A DNA stretch of 64,000 nt from contig CAMAYO010000001.1 of the NCBI GenBank assembly GCA_945862465.1, positions 37,988-101,987 on the forward strand, in the 5' to 3' direction. Below, piece after piece: positions 61,376-64,000 of the stretch (positions are counted from its first letter, which is position 1; each line of letters begins with the position of its first letter). Under the pieces are notes generated by a model. It worked only from the letters and a program-made list of their open reading frames with translations, made no database searches and was not told the origin of the DNA. Both the position numbers and the translations under genes were made by a program. The DNA is from Pseudorhodobacter antarcticus (GTDB lineage Bacteria; Pseudomonadota; Alphaproteobacteria; Rhodobacterales; Rhodobacteraceae).

Positions 61376-62069
61376 CGGCTTGGTGGTGGAAGGTGTTGAA
61401 AGCTTTTATGGCGATTTCAAAGCCTTGCATGGCGTGTCGCTGGCGTTAGAGCCGGGCAAGGTGCTGGCCTTGATCGGGGCGAACGGCGCGGGAAAATCAA
61501 CGCTGCTCAAATCCATCTGCGGCTTGGTGTCGCCCAAGGCGGGGCGTGTCACATGGCGCGGACGTGACATTACGGGGCTGGGGGGCGCACAGACTGTGGC
61601 ACTTGGCATAGCCCTTGTGCCCGAAGGTCGCCGCTTGTTTAAATCGCTCTCGGTCGAGGAAAATCTGATCTTGGGCGGGCAAATCGGCCGCTCTGGCCCT
61701 TGGGGGTTGCAGCGGCTTTATGACCTGTTCCCCATTCTGCAAGAAAAACGCCACCAACCTGCCACCTCACTTTCGGGCGGGCAGCAACAGATGGTGGCGA
61801 TTGGCCGCGCCTTGATGTCAAATCCCGATCTGGTGCTGTTTGACGAGCTAAGTCTTGGCCTTGCGCCCATCGTGATCAAAGACATCTACGCTCAACTGCC
61901 CAAAATCACGGGGCAGGGGATGAGTGCGATCTTGGTCGAGCAAGACGTGACCCGTGCGCTGAACGCCGCCAACCAATTCCTGTGTCTGGTCGAGGGGCGG
62001 GTTTCGTTGTCTGGCAAGCCCCAAGACCACAGCCGCGACGCGATTTCCGCCGCTTATTTCGGAACCTAA
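61368..62069 (+). CDS. ABC transporter ATP-binding protein (LivF type)
   Basis: GANGAGKSTLLKSICGLVSPKAG; ATSLSGGQQQMVAIGRALMSNPDLVLFDELSLGLAP. Confidence 0.94.
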   Translation: MSDGLVVEGVESFYGDFKALHGVSLALEPGKVLALIGANGAGKSTLLKSICGLVSPKAGRVTWRGRDITGLGGAQTVALGIALVPEGRRLFKSLSVEENLILGGQIGRSGPWGLQRLYDLFPILQEKRHQPATSLSGGQQQMVAIGRALMSNPDLVLFDELSLGLAPIVIKDIYAQLPKITGQGMSAILVEQDVTRALNAANQFLCLVEGRVSLSGKPQDHSRDAISAAYFGT

Positions 62070-62070
62070 A

Positions 62071-62934
62071 ATGGATTTGATCAACATCATTTTGCAAGGC
62101 GTTCTGGTCGGCGGGCTTTATGCGCTGTTTGCCGCGGGCCTGTCGCTGATCTTTGGCGTGATGCGTTTGGTCAACATCGCGCACGGCGATCTGATCGTGT
62201 TGGCCGCCTATATCGCGATGGAGGTGATCAGGCTTTCGGGCCTGCCGCCCTTGGTGGCGCTGATCTTCGTTGTGCCGGTGATGGCGGCCTTTGGCTATGC
62301 CCTGCAACGCGGCATCTTGAACCGCACTTTGGGCGGTGATCTGCTGCCCCCCTTGCTCGTCAGCTTTGGCCTGTCGGTGATCTTGCAAAACGGGCTGCTG
62401 GCGGTCTTTACCGCTGACAGCCGCAAGCTGGATGCGGGGGTGTTGGAAACCGCCTCGGTCAGCTTTGGCGGCCTGTCGATCGGCCTTTTGCCCGCGCTGA
62501 TGTTTGCCACCGCCGTGGCTGTGATCGCAGCCTTGCAATTCATGTTCTACAAAACCGCCCTAGGCCGCGCCTTTCGCGCGACATCTGACGATGCCGAGAT
62601 TGCGGAACTGATGGGCCTAGACCGCCGCCGCGTTTACGCTTGGGCTATGGCGTTGTGCTTAGGCGTGGTGGCGATTGCAGGGGTGTTCTTGGCGATCCGG
62701 TCGAACTTTGACCCGTTCATGGGCCCGGGCCGGCTGATTTTCGGCTTTGAAGCGGTGATCATCGGTGGCTTGGGCAACCTGTGGGGCACGCTGGCGGGCG
62801 GGGTGATCTTGGGTGTGGCCCAAGGGTTGGGTGCGGCGATTGACCCGGGTTGGCAGATACTGGCGGGCCATGTGGCGTTCTTGCTGATCTTGGCCATCAA
62901 ACCGCGCGGATTGTTTCCAAGGATGGACGGATGA
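62071..62934 (+). CDS. Branched-chain amino-acid-type ABC transporter permease (LivH type)
   Basis: ILQGVLVGGLYALFAAGLSLIFGVMRLVNIAHGDLIVLAAYIA. Confidence 0.94.
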   Translation: MDLINIILQGVLVGGLYALFAAGLSLIFGVMRLVNIAHGDLIVLAAYIAMEVIRLSGLPPLVALIFVVPVMAAFGYALQRGILNRTLGGDLLPPLLVSFGLSVILQNGLLAVFTADSRKLDAGVLETASVSFGGLSIGLLPALMFATAVAVIAALQFMFYKTALGRAFRATSDDAEIAELMGLDRRRVYAWAMALCLGVVAIAGVFLAIRSNFDPFMGPGRLIFGFEAVIIGGLGNLWGTLAGGVILGVAQGLGAAIDPGWQILAGHVAFLLILAIKPRGLFPRMDG

Positions 62935-63935
62935 TGCAGTTTACCATTTCCCGCGCCACAATCACGTCACGCATCGCGGGCGTCTTTGCCCTTCTGCTGC
63001 TGGTGGTGCTGGCCGCAGCGCCTTGGTGGGCCAGCTCGTCATTCCTGCATTTGGCTGGCGAGTTCGCCGTCTACCTCGCCCTTGCCACCCTTTGGAACCT
63101 GCTTGCGGGCTATACCGGCCTCGTCTCGGTCGGCCAGCAAGCCTATGTCGGCTTGGGCGGCTATATCACCTTCAGCTTGGCGCTGTTCTTGGGCGTGCAT
63201 CCTTTGTTGGCGATCCCCTTGGCGGGGCTGGTGGCGGCCTTGGTCGCCATACCCGTGGCTTCGCTGGTGTTTCGCTTAGCAGGGGCCTATTTCGCCATCG
63301 GCACTTGGGTCATGGCCGAGGTGTTTCGCCTGATCGCCGCCCAAGCCACCGCTTTGGGTGGTGGGTCAGGCATCAGCCTGCCCGCCACTGTCACCAAGGA
63401 ATTGGGCGGCAAATGGCTGCGCGAGGCGTCGATTTTTTGGCTCGCCTTGGCGCTTGGTGCAGGTTGCTTGGCGCTGGTCTATCTGCTGCTGCGTTCGCGC
63501 ATCGGGCTGGCGCTGACGGCCATCCGCGACAGCGAGGTGGCATCAACTTCGCTGGGCATCCGCATCGGGCGGGTGAAACATGTGCTTTATGTGCTAGTGG
63601 CGGGGCTTACGGCGATGATCGGCGCGCTGATCAGCCTGCAAAAACTGCGCGTTTCGCCGGATGCGGCGTTCAGCGTGAACGACTGGACAGCCTTTGTGAT
63701 TTTCATCGTCGTCATCGGCGGCATCGGCACGATTGAAGGGCCAATCATCGGCACGATCGTCTATTTCCTGCTGCGGGAATTTCTGGCCGATTTCGGCACG
63801 CTTTATCTGCTGTTTCTGGGCACCTTGGCCATCGTGGTGATGCTGGGCGCCCCCAAGGGCCTGTGGGGCTATGCGGCGGAACGCTTTGGCTGGTCGCTGT
63901 TTCCGGTCGGCTACCGCATTCATTTTAAGGAGTAA
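62931..63935 (+). CDS. Branched-chain amino-acid-type ABC transporter permease (LivM type)
   Basis: LWNLLAGYTGLVSVGQQAYVGLGGYITFSLAL; SEVASTSLGIRIGRVKHVLYV; start 62931 or 62934. Confidence 0.93.
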   Translation: MMQFTISRATITSRIAGVFALLLLVVLAAAPWWASSSFLHLAGEFAVYLALATLWNLLAGYTGLVSVGQQAYVGLGGYITFSLALFLGVHPLLAIPLAGLVAALVAIPVASLVFRLAGAYFAIGTWVMAEVFRLIAAQATALGGGSGISLPATVTKELGGKWLREASIFWLALALGAGCLALVYLLLRSRIGLALTAIRDSEVASTSLGIRIGRVKHVLYVLVAGLTAMIGALISLQKLRVSPDAAFSVNDWTAFVIFIVVIGGIGTIEGPIIGTIVYFLLREFLADFGTLYLLFLGTLAIVVMLGAPKGLWGYAAERFGWSLFPVGYRIHFKE

Positions 63936-63938
63936 TTT

Positions 63939-64000
63939 ATGGCCAAGCGCCCAAAGACAATCATCACCTGTGCCATCACGGGGGCGATCCACACCCCCAC
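63939..64000 (+). CDS. BKACE family protein (DUF849), copy 2, 3' truncated by window end
   Basis: ATG at 63939 reads MAKRPKTIITCAITGAIHTP, the characteristic BKACE N-terminus. Confidence 0.75.
   Translation, partial: MAKRPKTIITCAITGAIHTP

Noticed and set aside
62074-62090. TTGATCAACATCAT as an FNR box
   Set aside because: Lies inside the first codons of the LivH-type gene (MDLINIILQ); most likely coding coincidence.

Overview
This 64 kb window is GC-rich bacterial chromosome, gene-dense, and of alphaproteobacterial (probably Rhodobacterales) type. Roughly 0-50 kb is mostly conserved genes: eno, fur-family regulator, B12-dependent nrdJ, tgt, lon, two tRNA-Val and one tRNA-Asp, rodZ-like, ispG, mrcA/PBP1A, prfB, bactofilin plus M23 peptidase, AsmA/YhdP-like, queA, lpdA, uvrA, mmsA and coaD. 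Small accessory operons and transporters are interspersed. From about 49.7 kb to the window end lies a catabolic island. A LysR regulator is divergent from a tightly packed operon: maleylacetate reductase, TfdB-like FAD hydroxylase, hydroxyquinol 1,2-dioxygenase and a BKACE/DUF849 beta-keto-acid cleavage enzyme. An IclR regulator is then divergent from a second module: cyclase-family hydrolase, cupin, SDR, 3-hydroxyacyl-CoA-dehydrogenase-like protein, a complete branched-chain-amino-acid-type ABC transporter with a Tat-exported binding protein, and the start of a second BKACE cut by the window edge. The best candidate for an undescribed system is a hydroxyquinol route in which 3-oxoadipate is cleaved directly by BKACE (with acetyl-CoA) instead of by PcaIJ/PcaF, next to a second BKACE-terminated pathway. 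I also found several candidate regulatory palindromes by reading the sequence: an ATAC-N7-GTAT LysR site, paired CCGCAATGCG sites by IclR, an SOS box at uvrA, paired TTGCA-N4-TGCAA sites between mmsA and a LysR gene, and nested hairpins after lon. No CRISPR array or mobile element was seen. Family assignments come from motif and sequence recognition, not from database searches.
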